A stretch of 41,144 nucleotides of DNA from Bifidobacterium leontopitheci (GCF_009193355.1 NZ_WBVT01000030.1:1-41144), one strand, 5' to 3'; positions 26,407 through 35,093 are shown, numbered from the stretch's first letter. Numbers and translations: made by a program. The notes: generated from the letters alone by a model not told the origin.

Positions 26407-28065
26407 ATGAAGTTGAGGAAGCTTTTCGCCGGTGTCGCCGCAGTGGCGACGCTGTTGAGCGGGTTCGCCCTCGGGGCGGTCTCGGCCAATGCGGCGACGG
26501 GCGATGTGACCATCACGCCCGCGACGATCGCCATCAACGCCGATGACGCCGCCCGGCTGAAGGACCGCACGTTCGCGTATGTGAAGCTCGCCGACTACAA
26601 CCTGTATGAGGCCGAAGGCACGACGAGCACGCTGAGCCTGACGACCACGTCGGACGCAACGGTCCAGGCGGCCATCGTCGCCGCGGCCAAGGCGGCGAAC
26701 AACGGCGTCGCGCCCGACGGCGACCCGATGGCGTGGGTCTCGAACAATCTGAAGGACTCCGCCGCGGCCCCGTACGCAGGCCGCCTGCGTGATTTCGTCA
26801 ATGGCCTGTCGTCGCTGAAAGACAGCGCGACCGCGTTCACTGCCGCCCAGACCGCAACCTCGGATGAGGGCAGGCGCGTGACCTACACGCTCGCCGACCC
26901 GGGCCTGTACCTGCTCTTCGACACCACGGGTGCAAGCAAGGACGGCGACAATACGGTCACCGCATCCCTGCCGATCCTCGTCGGCACCAAGGTCACCGTC
27001 AAGGACGGCGCCACCGTTCAGGTGCCGACGCAGTACATCGACGGCGAGGTCGACGTGAAGAACGAGATCACCACCGTCACCAAGACCGTGGACACGACCG
27101 CCGCGTCCATCGGCCAGAAGAAGACCTACACGGTGACCGCCAAGGTCCCGAACTGGATCGGCAAGGACCTGAGCGACCCGTCCACCGCCTTCACGTTCAC
27201 CGATACGCCGTCCAAGGGCCAGACCGTCGACTTCGCCTCCATCAAGGTCCAGGTCGATGGCAAGGACATCGATCCGGCGTTCGCGCTGACCAAACCGGCC
27301 GGCGTGACGGACGACACGTGGAGGGCCGACGGCACGTCCGCGTTCACCGTCGACGTGACCGAGTACGCCAAGAAGGCCGCGGTCGACGGCAAGCTCATCG
27401 GCAAGGTCATCACGCTGACCTACGACGTGACCATCAATAGCGACATCCTGGAACTTACGGACGGCGTGAGCAACAAGGTGGAGGTCGACAACGCCGGCAG
27501 CAGCTCCCAGGCGTCCTCCGAGAAGATCAGGACCGCCGGATTCAGCTTCACCAAGGTCGGCGGCGACGGGACCACGCCGCTGGCCGGCGCCCAGTTCCAG
27601 GTCAAGAGCGGCGAGACCGTGCTGAAGTTCACCAAGGGCGCGGACGGGACGTACGTTCTGGCCGAAGACCAGAACGCCGCGGCCGACAACACGAACGGTC
27701 CGTATGACACTCTCGTGACGCCTGCTGACGGCGTCGTCAACGTCAAGGGACTTGGCGAGGGCACCTACACGGTGATCGAAACCCGGGCGCCTGACGGCTA
27801 CTGGAACACCGCGCTGCCGTCGTTCACGGTCAAGGTCGACAAGGCTGGCGCCGTCACGTACGAGAAGGCCGACGACTTCTTCGGCCTGGTGACGTTCACG
27901 GAAGGCAAGACTCCGGTCGTCAAGAACGTGACCAACGTGACCGAGCTGCCGAAGACCGGTGCCGCCGGCATCGCGCTGTTCGTGGTGATCGCCGCGCTGC
28001 TCGCCGGCGCCGCCGCCACGGTGTACGGCAAGTCCCGCAAGACCCGCGCCGCGCTGCGTGCGTGA
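26407..28065 (+). CDS. Major pilus subunit (SpaA/SpaH-type fimbrial backbone pilin)
   Basis: 552 aa. AGAGAGG 6 bases before the ATG. Signal peptide 1-30 (ANA-AT). Typical backbone pilin: an N-terminal domain (~35-190), then VDVKNEI (~217-223), which occupies the place of the YPKN pilin motif and offers a lysine for polymerisation although Tyr and Pro are lost. The isopeptide (CnaB-like) D2 domain covers ~225-365. A third domain (~375-500) has the E-box IETRAPDGYW. Sorting signal LPKTG is at 514-518, followed by a hydrophobic helix and KSRK. A class C sortase would join Thr of LPKTG to the pilin lysine. No sortase is encoded here, so it must act in trans. A strong terminator ends the operon. 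Confidence 0.93.
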   Translation: MKLRKLFAGVAAVATLLSGFALGAVSANAATGDVTITPATIAINADDAARLKDRTFAYVKLADYNLYEAEGTTSTLSLTTTSDATVQAAIVAAAKAANNGVAPDGDPMAWVSNNLKDSAAAPYAGRLRDFVNGLSSLKDSATAFTAAQTATSDEGRRVTYTLADPGLYLLFDTTGASKDGDNTVTASLPILVGTKVTVKDGATVQVPTQYIDGEVDVKNEITTVTKTVDTTAASIGQKKTYTVTAKVPNWIGKDLSDPSTAFTFTDTPSKGQTVDFASIKVQVDGKDIDPAFALTKPAGVTDDTWRADGTSAFTVDVTEYAKKAAVDGKLIGKVITLTYDVTINSDILELTDGVSNKVEVDNAGSSSQASSEKIRTAGFSFTKVGGDGTTPLAGAQFQVKSGETVLKFTKGADGTYVLAEDQNAAADNTNGPYDTLVTPADGVVNVKGLGEGTYTVIETRAPDGYWNTALPSFTVKVDKAGAVTYEKADDFFGLVTFTEGKTPVVKNVTNVTELPKTGAAGIALFVVIAALLAGAAATVYGKSRKTRAALRA

Positions 28066-28080
28066 GGTCTGAACCACCTC

Positions 28081-28126
28081 GGCGTGCGGTGACGGATGGC
28101 GGTGCCGTCGGTCGTCACCGCACGCC
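28081..28126. repeat. Perfect 14-bp hairpin after the major pilin gene
   Basis: GGCGTGCGGTGACG (28081-28094) pairs with CGTCACCGCACGCC (28113-28126) across an 18-nt loop, without a U-tract. With the terminator just after it, this makes a double hairpin at the operon end. Confidence 0.75.
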
Positions 28127-28136
28127 GGGGCGAGCG

Positions 28137-28189
28137 GCCGCAAGGCCCGGAACGCTGCTTTCTCAAGCGTTCCGGGCCTCGCGGCTTTT
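28137..28189 (+). terminator. Strong terminator of the pilus operon
   Basis: A 20-bp stem (28137-28156 with 28166-28185) with one mismatch, a 9-nt loop, then TTTT. It isolates the pilus operon from the following HTH gene. Confidence 0.9.
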
Positions 28190-28236
28190 GCCATATGCAG
28201 CAAGATGAAGACGAAGGTGGCGGGAAGGTGGCCGAC

Positions 28237-28737
28237 ATGGGCAATTCGGTGTTCACGCAGGAGGAGATCGCCTATCTGACGTCGCTGCCTGCGGTGCGGC
28301 GGGTGACGGGCGGTCGGATCACGTATACGAAACGTTTCAAGATGGAATGCGTGCGGCGCAACGCCGCGGGGGAGTCGCCGGCGGCCATCTTCCGCGAGTC
28401 GGGATTGGGGCCGGAACTCATCGGATACAAGCGCATCGAACGATGCATGGCCCGCTGGCGCCAGCAGTTCGGCGCGGTCGGTGACGGGCGGCTGGACCCG
28501 GTGGCGGATGATGGCGGGCCGCAACGCCGCGGGGACCCGACGCACGCCTACGGCGACGTGTCGACGCATGGGCGTGCGGGCGAGCAGGACGGCGGCCGGG
28601 CGAACGGCCGGGGCGATGGCGGCTTGCGCGACATGATCATCGTGCAGCAGTCGCGGCGCATCGATGAGCTGGAGGATAAGGTGGCCCGTCTGCAAGAGGC
28701 GGTGGAGGGACTGATGCGCGGCAAGGACGGGGCGTGA
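28237..28737 (+). CDS. Small HTH and coiled-coil protein, IS3 OrfA-like
   Basis: 166 aa from ATG 28237, with GGGAAGG 8 bases upstream. Residues ~28-75 read TYTKRFKMECVRRNAAGESP, then AAIFRESGLGPELIGYKRIERC. This is a helix-turn-helix close to the OrfA (InsE-like) part of IS3-family transposases. Residues ~80-128 are a Gly/Arg/Asp-rich linker. Residues ~133-160 form a short coiled coil (SRRIDELEDKVARLQEAVEG). OrfA proteins also carry an HTH plus zipper, but no OrfB and no terminal inverted repeats are present. It is boxed in by two terminators. It could be a regulator derived from a transposase. Its function is unknown. Confidence 0.7.
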   Translation: MGNSVFTQEEIAYLTSLPAVRRVTGGRITYTKRFKMECVRRNAAGESPAAIFRESGLGPELIGYKRIERCMARWRQQFGAVGDGRLDPVADDGGPQRRGDPTHAYGDVSTHGRAGEQDGGRANGRGDGGLRDMIIVQQSRRIDELEDKVARLQEAVEGLMRGKDGA

Positions 28738-28810
28738 GAAGGCGTTGCGGAAGGCCGTGGCGGGGGCGGCCGGGCGATCTGCGACACGCCGTGTGCTGGG
28801 ACGGCGAATC

Positions 28811-28838
28811 AAAAAGCGGTAGATATCTACCGCTTTTT
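28811..28838. terminator. Bidirectional 28-bp perfect palindrome terminator
   Basis: AAAAAGCGGTAGAT joined directly to its reverse complement (28811-28838), with two more Ts on the right. The A-run/T-run makes it an intrinsic terminator on both strands, separating the HTH gene from the ABC exporter genes. Confidence 0.9.
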
Positions 28839-29002
28839 TTCGTCGCGCGTTAGACTGTCAATACCGGTCGTCGAAGACCCGTGTGGCGCTCGCGAAAGGC
28901 GCCTCGCGAAAGACGCGGAGCGGGGCGTCGGCTTGCGGTGCAACGGTCATGAAGCGACCGCTGCAGAAGAGACTGTTGCGGAAAAGACATGGAGGGGGAC
29001 AC

Positions 29003-31063
29003 ATGTACGTCGATCCGGCGAAGAACCAGGACGCCGGCAACCTGCGGTGGATTATGCCGTACTGCAGGCCGGACTGGCCGCGCGTGGCGGGCGCGCTCGT
29101 CATGTTCTGCATGAACAACGCGATGGCGCTGACCATCCCGCTGCTCGCCGGCGTGATCGTCGACCGCGTGATCGTCGGCGGGCATACGGCCGAACTGCCG
29201 GGACTGTGCGGCCTGATGATCCTCCTCACCCTCATCCGCGTCACCGGCCGCTACGGGTACACCATGTGGATGGAACGGTTCGGCCAGAACTCCATCTACC
29301 GGCTCGTCAGCGACGAATACGAGAAGCTGCACCAGCTCGACTTCACCTACTTCAACCACACGCGCACCGGCGACATCATGAGCCGGATGACCTCCGACAC
29401 CGACGCGATCCGCCACGCGCTGAGCTGGGTGAGCTACAACGTGCTCGACTGCGTGGTCATGTTCATCGGCGCGCTCGCCATGATGTTCACCATCGACTGG
29501 CGGCTCGCGCTGGCGCTCGCCTGCGTCACGCCGTTCCTGTTCGTCCTCACGCGCGGCCTGTCGAAACACGCGCACCCGCTGTTCTACGCGATCCGCAACT
29601 CGCTCGCCTCGCTCAACTCGATGGTCGAGGAGAACATCGAAGGCAACCGCGTGGTCAAGGCGTTCGTGCGCGAGCCGTACGAGACCGAGAAGTTCGACGA
29701 ACGCAACGACGACTACATGCAGCGCAACATGGACCTCGCCTACAATTCGCGCCGGTACATGCCCTGGCTGGACGGCCTCGGCTTCTCGCTGCAGCTCATC
29801 ACGCTCGGCTTCGGCGGGTTCCTGGTGATTCGCGGGATGATGACGCTCGGCAACCTCGTCAGCTTCAACAGCTTCCTGTGGATGATCGACGGCCCGGTGC
29901 GCCAGTCCGGCTGGCTGATCAACGACTGGCAGCGGTTCAACGCCAGCTGCATCAAGATCCGCAAGCTGCTGACGACCGAATCGCACATCGTGGACGCAGC
30001 CGGCGCTGCTGGTGCTGCCGCGGCGGCCGCGGAGCCGGGTGCGGGGTCGGCAACGTCAGTTGCGACGTCGTCTGCAGTGACGTCGTCTGCGGTGACGTCG
30101 TCTGCTACAACGTTTACAACGTCGTCCGTCATGCCGGCCGCGCACATCCGCGGCGACATACGGTTCGACCATGTCGACTTCGCGTTCCCCGACGACCCCG
30201 GCACGCCGATTCTCAAGGACATCGACGTGCACGTGCCGGCCGGTACGAAGCTCGGCATCCTCGGCGAGACGGGAGCCGGCAAGTCCACGCTCGTCAACCT
30301 GGTGGCGCGCTTCTACGACCCGACTTCCGGGCGCGTGCTCATCGACGGCGTGGACGCGCGCGACTGGCCGCTCGCCACGCTGCGCTCGCAGGTGTGCATC
30401 GTCGCACAGGACACGTTCCTGTTCTCCGACACCATCGAAGGCAACATCGGCTTCGGGCTCGGCTCGGGTGGCGCCGCGGCCGGCGACAGCGACGCCGAGC
30501 CAGGCGCGGACGGCGGCGACGGCAACGCCGGCCGGCGCATCGACGAACAGTACATCCAGCGCATGGCGCAGATCGCCGGCGCGGACAGCTTCATCCAATC
30601 CATGCCTGACGGCTACGACACCGTGGTGGGGGAGCGCGGCGTGGGCCTCTCCGGCGGGCAGAAGCAGCGGCTCAGCCTCGCCCGCGCGCTCGCCGACAAT
30701 CCGAGCGTGCTCATCATGGACGACACCACGTCGGCCGTCGACATGGAGACCGAGGCGGAGATCCAGCAGCATCTGCGCGAGCTGGACGGCACGCGCACGA
30801 TCATCACCATCGCGCACCGCATCTCGTCGGTCAAGGACTCCGACATGATCCTCGTGCTCGAGCACGGCCGCATCGTCGAACGTGGCACGCACGACCAGCT
30901 CGTCGCCGCGCACGGCCGGTACTGGAGCATCTACCGCAAGCAGCTCGGCCTGCAGGCGGGGGCGTCGCAAGGGTACGACGAAGACGTCGCCGGTCGGGAT
31001 GTTGTCGGTCGGGACGCTACCGGGAACGTCGCCGGCAGTACCGCCGCCGGCAGCGACGAGTGA
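29003..31063 (+). CDS. ABC exporter half-transporter, degenerate ATP site partner
   Basis: 686 aa from ATG 29003 (GGAGG 7 bases upstream; an upstream in-frame start lacks a site). Six membrane helices (~20-310) of the type IV exporter fold, then the nucleotide-binding domain: Walker A GETGAGKST with Lys427, signature LSGGQ (549-553), Walker B LIMDD. Asp574 stands where the catalytic Glu should be, so this half forms the degenerate site of a heterodimer. Two insertions are unusual: an Ala/Ser/Thr-rich linker (~332-378) with an in-frame 15-bp repeat, and a Gly/Asp-rich loop (~483-513) after the Q-loop region. The next gene encodes the partner, 19 bases on. Heterodimers of this LmrCD/BmrCD type export drugs, lipids or peptides. 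Confidence 0.93.
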   Translation: MYVDPAKNQDAGNLRWIMPYCRPDWPRVAGALVMFCMNNAMALTIPLLAGVIVDRVIVGGHTAELPGLCGLMILLTLIRVTGRYGYTMWMERFGQNSIYRLVSDEYEKLHQLDFTYFNHTRTGDIMSRMTSDTDAIRHALSWVSYNVLDCVVMFIGALAMMFTIDWRLALALACVTPFLFVLTRGLSKHAHPLFYAIRNSLASLNSMVEENIEGNRVVKAFVREPYETEKFDERNDDYMQRNMDLAYNSRRYMPWLDGLGFSLQLITLGFGGFLVIRGMMTLGNLVSFNSFLWMIDGPVRQSGWLINDWQRFNASCIKIRKLLTTESHIVDAAGAAGAAAAAAEPGAGSATSVATSSAVTSSAVTSSATTFTTSSVMPAAHIRGDIRFDHVDFAFPDDPGTPILKDIDVHVPAGTKLGILGETGAGKSTLVNLVARFYDPTSGRVLIDGVDARDWPLATLRSQVCIVAQDTFLFSDTIEGNIGFGLGSGGAAAGDSDAEPGADGGDGNAGRRIDEQYIQRMAQIAGADSFIQSMPDGYDTVVGERGVGLSGGQKQRLSLARALADNPSVLIMDDTTSAVDMETEAEIQQHLRELDGTRTIITIAHRISSVKDSDMILVLEHGRIVERGTHDQLVAAHGRYWSIYRKQLGLQAGASQGYDEDVAGRDVVGRDATGNVAGSTAAGSDE
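30062..30106 (+). repeat. In-frame 15-bp tandem repeat in the ABC gene linker
   Basis: Three near-identical 15-bp units around GTGACGTCGTCTGC encode TSSAV-type pentapeptides. Unit gain or loss would change linker length without a frameshift. Confidence 0.85.
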
Positions 31064-31082
31064 GCGAGAAGGGAGGAGACCA

Positions 31083-32870
31083 ATGGCGCAACGCAACACC
31101 TACCGCGAGGACGAGGAGCTCGAAGAGCAGATCAACCTGCACGACATCATCCGCGTGGGCGCGTATCTGAAACCGTATCTGGGCCAGGTGGCCCGCATCC
31201 TCGCCGTCGTCATCACGATGAGCTGCATCGTGGTCAGCGTGCCGTACCTGACCAAGGTGATGATCGACGACGCCATCCCGAACAAAGACCTCGGACGGCT
31301 CGGCCTGCTCGCCGGCCTGCTCGCCGCGCTCATCGTCGTCTACGAGATCGGGCTGCGCTACCGCACGGTGGCGATCACGCGCGTCGGCCAGATGATGCTC
31401 AAGGACATGCGCCGCGACCTGTTCACGCACATCCAGACGTTGCCGTTCAGCTACTTCGACTCGCGCCCGCACGGCAAGATCCTCATCCGCGTGGTCAACT
31501 ATGTGAACACGCTGTCGGACACGCTCAGCTCCGGCCTGATCAACGTGATCTCCGACGTGTTCACGTTCATGATCACGCTGGTCGTCATGTTCGCCATCGA
31601 CTGGCGGCTCGCCCTGTGGAGCCTCGTGCTGTTCCCGCTGCTCGTCGCATGGGTGTACGTGCTCAAGGTGCTGCAGCGGCGGGCGTTCCGCATCCTGTCG
31701 AACAAGCAGAGCAACCTCAACGCCTTCATCCACGAGTCGATCGCCGGCGTGAAGACCACGCAGACGTTCGCGCAGGAGCGCACCCAGTTCGCCGCGTTCC
31801 AGGAGCAGCAGGGCGAGGTGCGCCGCGCGTGGATGCGTGCCGTGCACATCCAGTTCCTCATGTGGCCGGGCGTGCAGACCATCTCCGTCATGACCATCGC
31901 GATGATCTACTACGTCGGCGTGACCGGTTTCGGCGGCGTGGCGGTCACCACCGGAACGTTGATCGCGTTCGTCGGCTACGCGAACAACTTCTGGAACCCG
32001 GTCATCAACATCGGCAACTTCTACAACCAGCTCATCACCTGCTCCGCGTACCTCGAGCGCATCTTCGAGACGCTCGACATCACGCCCGACATCGAGGATC
32101 GGCCGGGCGCGAAGCCGCTGCCGACCGTGCACGGCCGGGTCGACTTCAACGACGTCGTGTTCCGCTACGAGGCGGACGGGCGCAACATCCTGAACCTCGT
32201 CGACTTCCACGTGGAGCCGGGCCGCACCATCGCGCTCGTCGGGCCCACCGGCGCCGGCAAGACCACGATCGTGAGCCTGCTCAGCCGCTTCTACGACGTG
32301 ACGGAAGGCTCGGTGACCATCGACGGCCATGATGTGCGCGACGTGACGCTCGACTCGCTGCGCCGGCAGATGGGCGTCATGCTGCAGGACACGTTCATCT
32401 TCTCCGGCAACGTGCGCGAGAATATCCGCTACGGGCGGCTCGACGCGACCGACGAGGAGATCGAGGCGGCGGCGAAGGCGGTGCACGCGCACGAGTTCAT
32501 CATGGAGCTGCCGGACGGCTACGACACGACGGTGGAGGAGCGCGGCTCGACGCTGTCCGCCGGACAGCGGCAGCTCATCGCGTTCGCGCGCGTGCTGCTC
32601 GCCGACCCGAGGATACTGATCCTGGACGAGGCGACGAGCAACATCGACACGCGCACCGAAGAGGCGCTGCAGGCAGGCCTGCGGCATCTGCTCAAGGGGC
32701 GTACGTCGTTCATCATCGCGCACCGGCTGTCGACCATCGAGAACTCCGACGAGATCTTCTACATCGACCACGGTCAGATCGTCGAGCACGGCTCGCATGC
32801 CGAGCTGCTCAAGCGGCGCGGTGCGTACTGGCGGCTCTACGAGTCGCAGTATGCGATGATCCGCGTGTGA
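31083..32870 (+). CDS. ABC exporter half-transporter, canonical ATP site partner
   Basis: 595 aa; GGGAGGAG before ATG 31083. An exporter membrane domain (~30-330) is followed by the nucleotide-binding domain: Walker A GPTGAGKTT with Lys393, Q-loop MLQDTF, signature LSAGQ (491-495) in place of LSGGQ, Walker B LILDE with the catalytic Glu516, and H-loop IIAHRLS. In a heterodimer the Walker motifs of one half meet the signature of the other. The partner's missing Glu and this protein's altered signature therefore fall in the same, degenerate site. The other site is complete. This is the expected asymmetry of heterodimeric multidrug-type exporters. Same operon as the preceding gene. Confidence 0.95.
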   Translation: MAQRNTYREDEELEEQINLHDIIRVGAYLKPYLGQVARILAVVITMSCIVVSVPYLTKVMIDDAIPNKDLGRLGLLAGLLAALIVVYEIGLRYRTVAITRVGQMMLKDMRRDLFTHIQTLPFSYFDSRPHGKILIRVVNYVNTLSDTLSSGLINVISDVFTFMITLVVMFAIDWRLALWSLVLFPLLVAWVYVLKVLQRRAFRILSNKQSNLNAFIHESIAGVKTTQTFAQERTQFAAFQEQQGEVRRAWMRAVHIQFLMWPGVQTISVMTIAMIYYVGVTGFGGVAVTTGTLIAFVGYANNFWNPVINIGNFYNQLITCSAYLERIFETLDITPDIEDRPGAKPLPTVHGRVDFNDVVFRYEADGRNILNLVDFHVEPGRTIALVGPTGAGKTTIVSLLSRFYDVTEGSVTIDGHDVRDVTLDSLRRQMGVMLQDTFIFSGNVRENIRYGRLDATDEEIEAAAKAVHAHEFIMELPDGYDTTVEERGSTLSAGQRQLIAFARVLLADPRILILDEATSNIDTRTEEALQAGLRHLLKGRTSFIIAHRLSTIENSDEIFYIDHGQIVEHGSHAELLKRRGAYWRLYESQYAMIRV

Positions 32871-32887
32871 GAGTGGGGCGGGTGACC

Positions 32888-32935
32888 ACCCCCAGTCGGC
32901 TTCGCTGACAGCCCCCGCCAGCGGGGGCGGAGCCG
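32888..32935. repeat. REP-like element (family C)
   Basis: CCACCCCCAGTCGGCTTCGC followed by GCCCCCGCCAGCGGGGGC, right after the exporter stop codon. The GCCCCCGC/GCGGGGGC hairpin could help end transcription. Confidence 0.7.
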
Positions 32936-32998
32936 GTGGCCGGGCTCTGCGACGGCCCTGTTGGCGGCCGAACCGGGATGCATGCCGCGGGCCGGGCG

Positions 32999-33313
32999 GA
33001 CTCCCGGGATTCTCCCACAAGAGGGGATTGGAATGGGAGGATTTCGGGAGTCGGGGGTGTGGACTCCTGTTTTTCTCCCATTTGGATGGTGCGGAATGGG
33101 AGAAAAACAGGAGTTGGCGGCTACTGCGGGGCCGGACTCCCGGTTTTCTCCCGTTTGGTGGAGTCAGAATGGGAGAAAACCGGGAGTTTCCGGGTTGGAC
33201 TCCCGGGATTCTCCCACAAGAGGGGATTGGAATGGGAGGATTCCGGGAGTTGGGGGTGTGGACTCCTGTTTTTCTCCCATCTGGGTGGGCAGGATGGGAG
33301 GATTTCGGGAGTT
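32999..33313. repeat. Array of five family A hairpins (locus 3)
   Basis: Units 32999-33052, 33062-33115, 33135-33188, 33198-33251 and 33261-33313. Units 1-2 and 4-5 are near-duplicates 199 bp apart. Stems differ while staying paired: CCTGTTTTTC with GAAAAACAGG, CCGGTTTTC with GAAAACCGG, CCGGGATTC with GGATTCCGG. The array is followed at once by family B hairpins. Confidence 0.9.
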
Positions 33314-33368
33314 GGCGATTGCTGCGGGGGTGGTTTTCGTCCGTTCTCGGCTAGAAGCCCTCGAATAG

Positions 33369-33573
33369 TAGTCGCAAACGACCGCAAATCGGCTGTATTG
33401 CGTCCGCTTGCGACTAGGAGTGCCGGGGACTCGTGGCAAACGACCGCAAATCGTCTTGGGAGCGTCCGTTTGCGACCTGAACACAACTGGAGTTGGTCGA
33501 AAACGCCCGCAGATTGCTTCCGTAGCGTCCGTTTCCGACCAGAAGGACGCAGGTATGAGTCGAATATGGCCGC
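33369..33573. repeat. Array of three and a half family B hairpins
   Basis: Units 33369-33416, 33433-33476 and 33495-33540 have arms of the type GTCGCAAACGACCGC and GCGTCCGTTTGCGAC. A left half only is at 33559-33573. Compared with the copies at 9.9 kb, the outer stems are changed on both sides while the AAACG/CGTTT centre is kept. They lie 30-230 bases past the stop codon of the sugar-binding lipoprotein. Confidence 0.85.
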
Positions 33574-33601
33574 AAATCTACCACCGGCCCCTGCGCAACC
33601 C

Positions 33602-34921
33602 CTACTTGACGGTGAAGCCCTCTTCGCGGCCGTAGTCCTTGAGCGTCTCGCCCCAGCGGTTGAGCCCTTCCTGCAGGGTGAACTTGCCGTGATATGCCTG
33701 GCCGACCGTATCGACCGAGACCGTGTTCGCGTGGGCCATGTACGGCAGGTACTCGAATCCGGGCAGCACGTCCTTCGCGGCGGCGGCGATCGTCTCATGC
33801 GTCTTCTGCCCGCCGAAGAAGTCGCTGGCCTCGGCGAGCCAGTCGGCGTCGTCCAGCACCGACTTCAATGGCGGCAGACCGCCCTGGCCGAGGTTGACCT
33901 TGACGCCGCCGTCGTGCGCGAACCACTTGGCGAACGTGTACGCGGCCTTCGTCTTCGCGTCGTCCGTGCCCTTGGGCAGGGCGAGCGCGCCGCCGCCGTT
34001 CTCGCTGTTCTCGTGCGCGCCCGCACTGTACTGCGGCATCGGCGCCACGCGCCACTGCCCCCGCGTGGCGTTCAGGTTCTTCTCCATGGACGAGGTGAGC
34101 CACGCGCCGGTGAGCACGGTGGCGATGGAGCCGTCGTCCAGCTTGTGCCACCAGTCGTCGGTCCACATGGGCGTCGTGGTGTCGATGAGCTTGTCGTCGA
34201 TCATCCGCTGCCACATGCCGGTGAATTTCGACACGTTCTTCGCCTTCATGTTGATGCCGATCGTGGTGCCGTCCACGCTGAACGGCTTGGCGCCGGCCTG
34301 CCAGAGCATGGAGGTGAGGAACCCGGTGTCGCCGGTGTCGTTGGTGATGTGCGCCTTGCCGTCGCCCATCGCCGCGATCTTGCGTGCGGCCGCGCGGTAC
34401 TCGTCCCACGTGGCGGGCGCGGAGGTCACGCCGGCTTTGTCGAACACGGTCTTGTTGTAGAACATGACCATCGGTCCGGACGAGATCGGCAGGCCGTACG
34501 GCTTGCCGTTGACGGTCACGTTCGTGTTCGCGGCGGACGTGAAGTCGTCGGCGATGCCGTCGTAGCCGAGGCCGCTCACGTCGCGCAGCTGGTCGGAGAT
34601 GGCGAACTGGTGGACCGCGTTGAAGTCGAGGTAGACGACGTCGGGGATGCCGTGGCCGGCGTTGATCGCGTTGGTCAGCTGCATGTATTCGTTTTCGTTC
34701 GCGCCGACGTTGACCGCCTTGACCTTGATGTCCGGGTGGGTTTTCTCGAATGCGGTGACGAAATCGTCGATGGTGGACTGCCATGTCCACAGCGTGATCT
34801 CGGTGACGCCGGACCGGTCGGATCCGCCGTTGCCGGAGGACGGTCCGCCGCAGCCGGCGAGGGTTGCCGCGGCTGCGATGGTCATGGCGATGGCGGCGCG
34901 CATGTGCGAGCGACGATGCAT
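33602..34921 (-). CDS. Sugar ABC transporter substrate-binding lipoprotein (family 1)
   Basis: 439 aa. Lipoprotein signal: basic start, hydrophobic core, lipobox LAGC with Cys24. The mature protein has the periplasmic-binding-protein pattern of carbohydrate importers: EITLWTWQ, then FEKTHPDIKVKAVNVG, PDVVYLDFNAVHQFA, GKPYGLPISSGPMVMFYNKTVFDKAG, GAWLTSSMEKN and ALPKGT. It should sit on the outer face of the membrane and hand a sugar or oligosaccharide to two permeases, which are not encoded nearby. The gene is divergent from a family 2 glycosidase, so it may take up that enzyme's substrate. GGAG lies 11 bases before the ATG. Its 3' side carries the family B and A hairpins. Confidence 0.9.
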   Translation of the reverse strand: MHRRSHMRAAIAMTIAAAATLAGCGGPSSGNGGSDRSGVTEITLWTWQSTIDDFVTAFEKTHPDIKVKAVNVGANENEYMQLTNAINAGHGIPDVVYLDFNAVHQFAISDQLRDVSGLGYDGIADDFTSAANTNVTVNGKPYGLPISSGPMVMFYNKTVFDKAGVTSAPATWDEYRAAARKIAAMGDGKAHITNDTGDTGFLTSMLWQAGAKPFSVDGTTIGINMKAKNVSKFTGMWQRMIDDKLIDTTTPMWTDDWWHKLDDGSIATVLTGAWLTSSMEKNLNATRGQWRVAPMPQYSAGAHENSENGGGALALPKGTDDAKTKAAYTFAKWFAHDGGVKVNLGQGGLPPLKSVLDDADWLAEASDFFGGQKTHETIAAAAKDVLPGFEYLPYMAHANTVSVDTVGQAYHGKFTLQEGLNRWGETLKDYGREEGFTVK

Positions 34922-35093
34922 GATAGCTGACTCCGTTCCGTTGAATCTGCCTGCGTCCCGCCGCCCGTTCCTTGGGGCGGGACCTTGTCTTATCCGTCTT
35001 CGGCGGGGTTCGCCGACGTCCGAACCCCGCGAAACGTCTCAATCGGTTATGAGTGTAATTGGCGGGCGTCGACGCCGCCTGCGGAATCGGCAA

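Noticed and set aside
28237..28737. Intact IS3-family insertion sequence
   Set aside because: Only an OrfA-like HTH is present. There is no OrfB, no terminal inverted repeats and no target duplication, and real terminators flank the gene.
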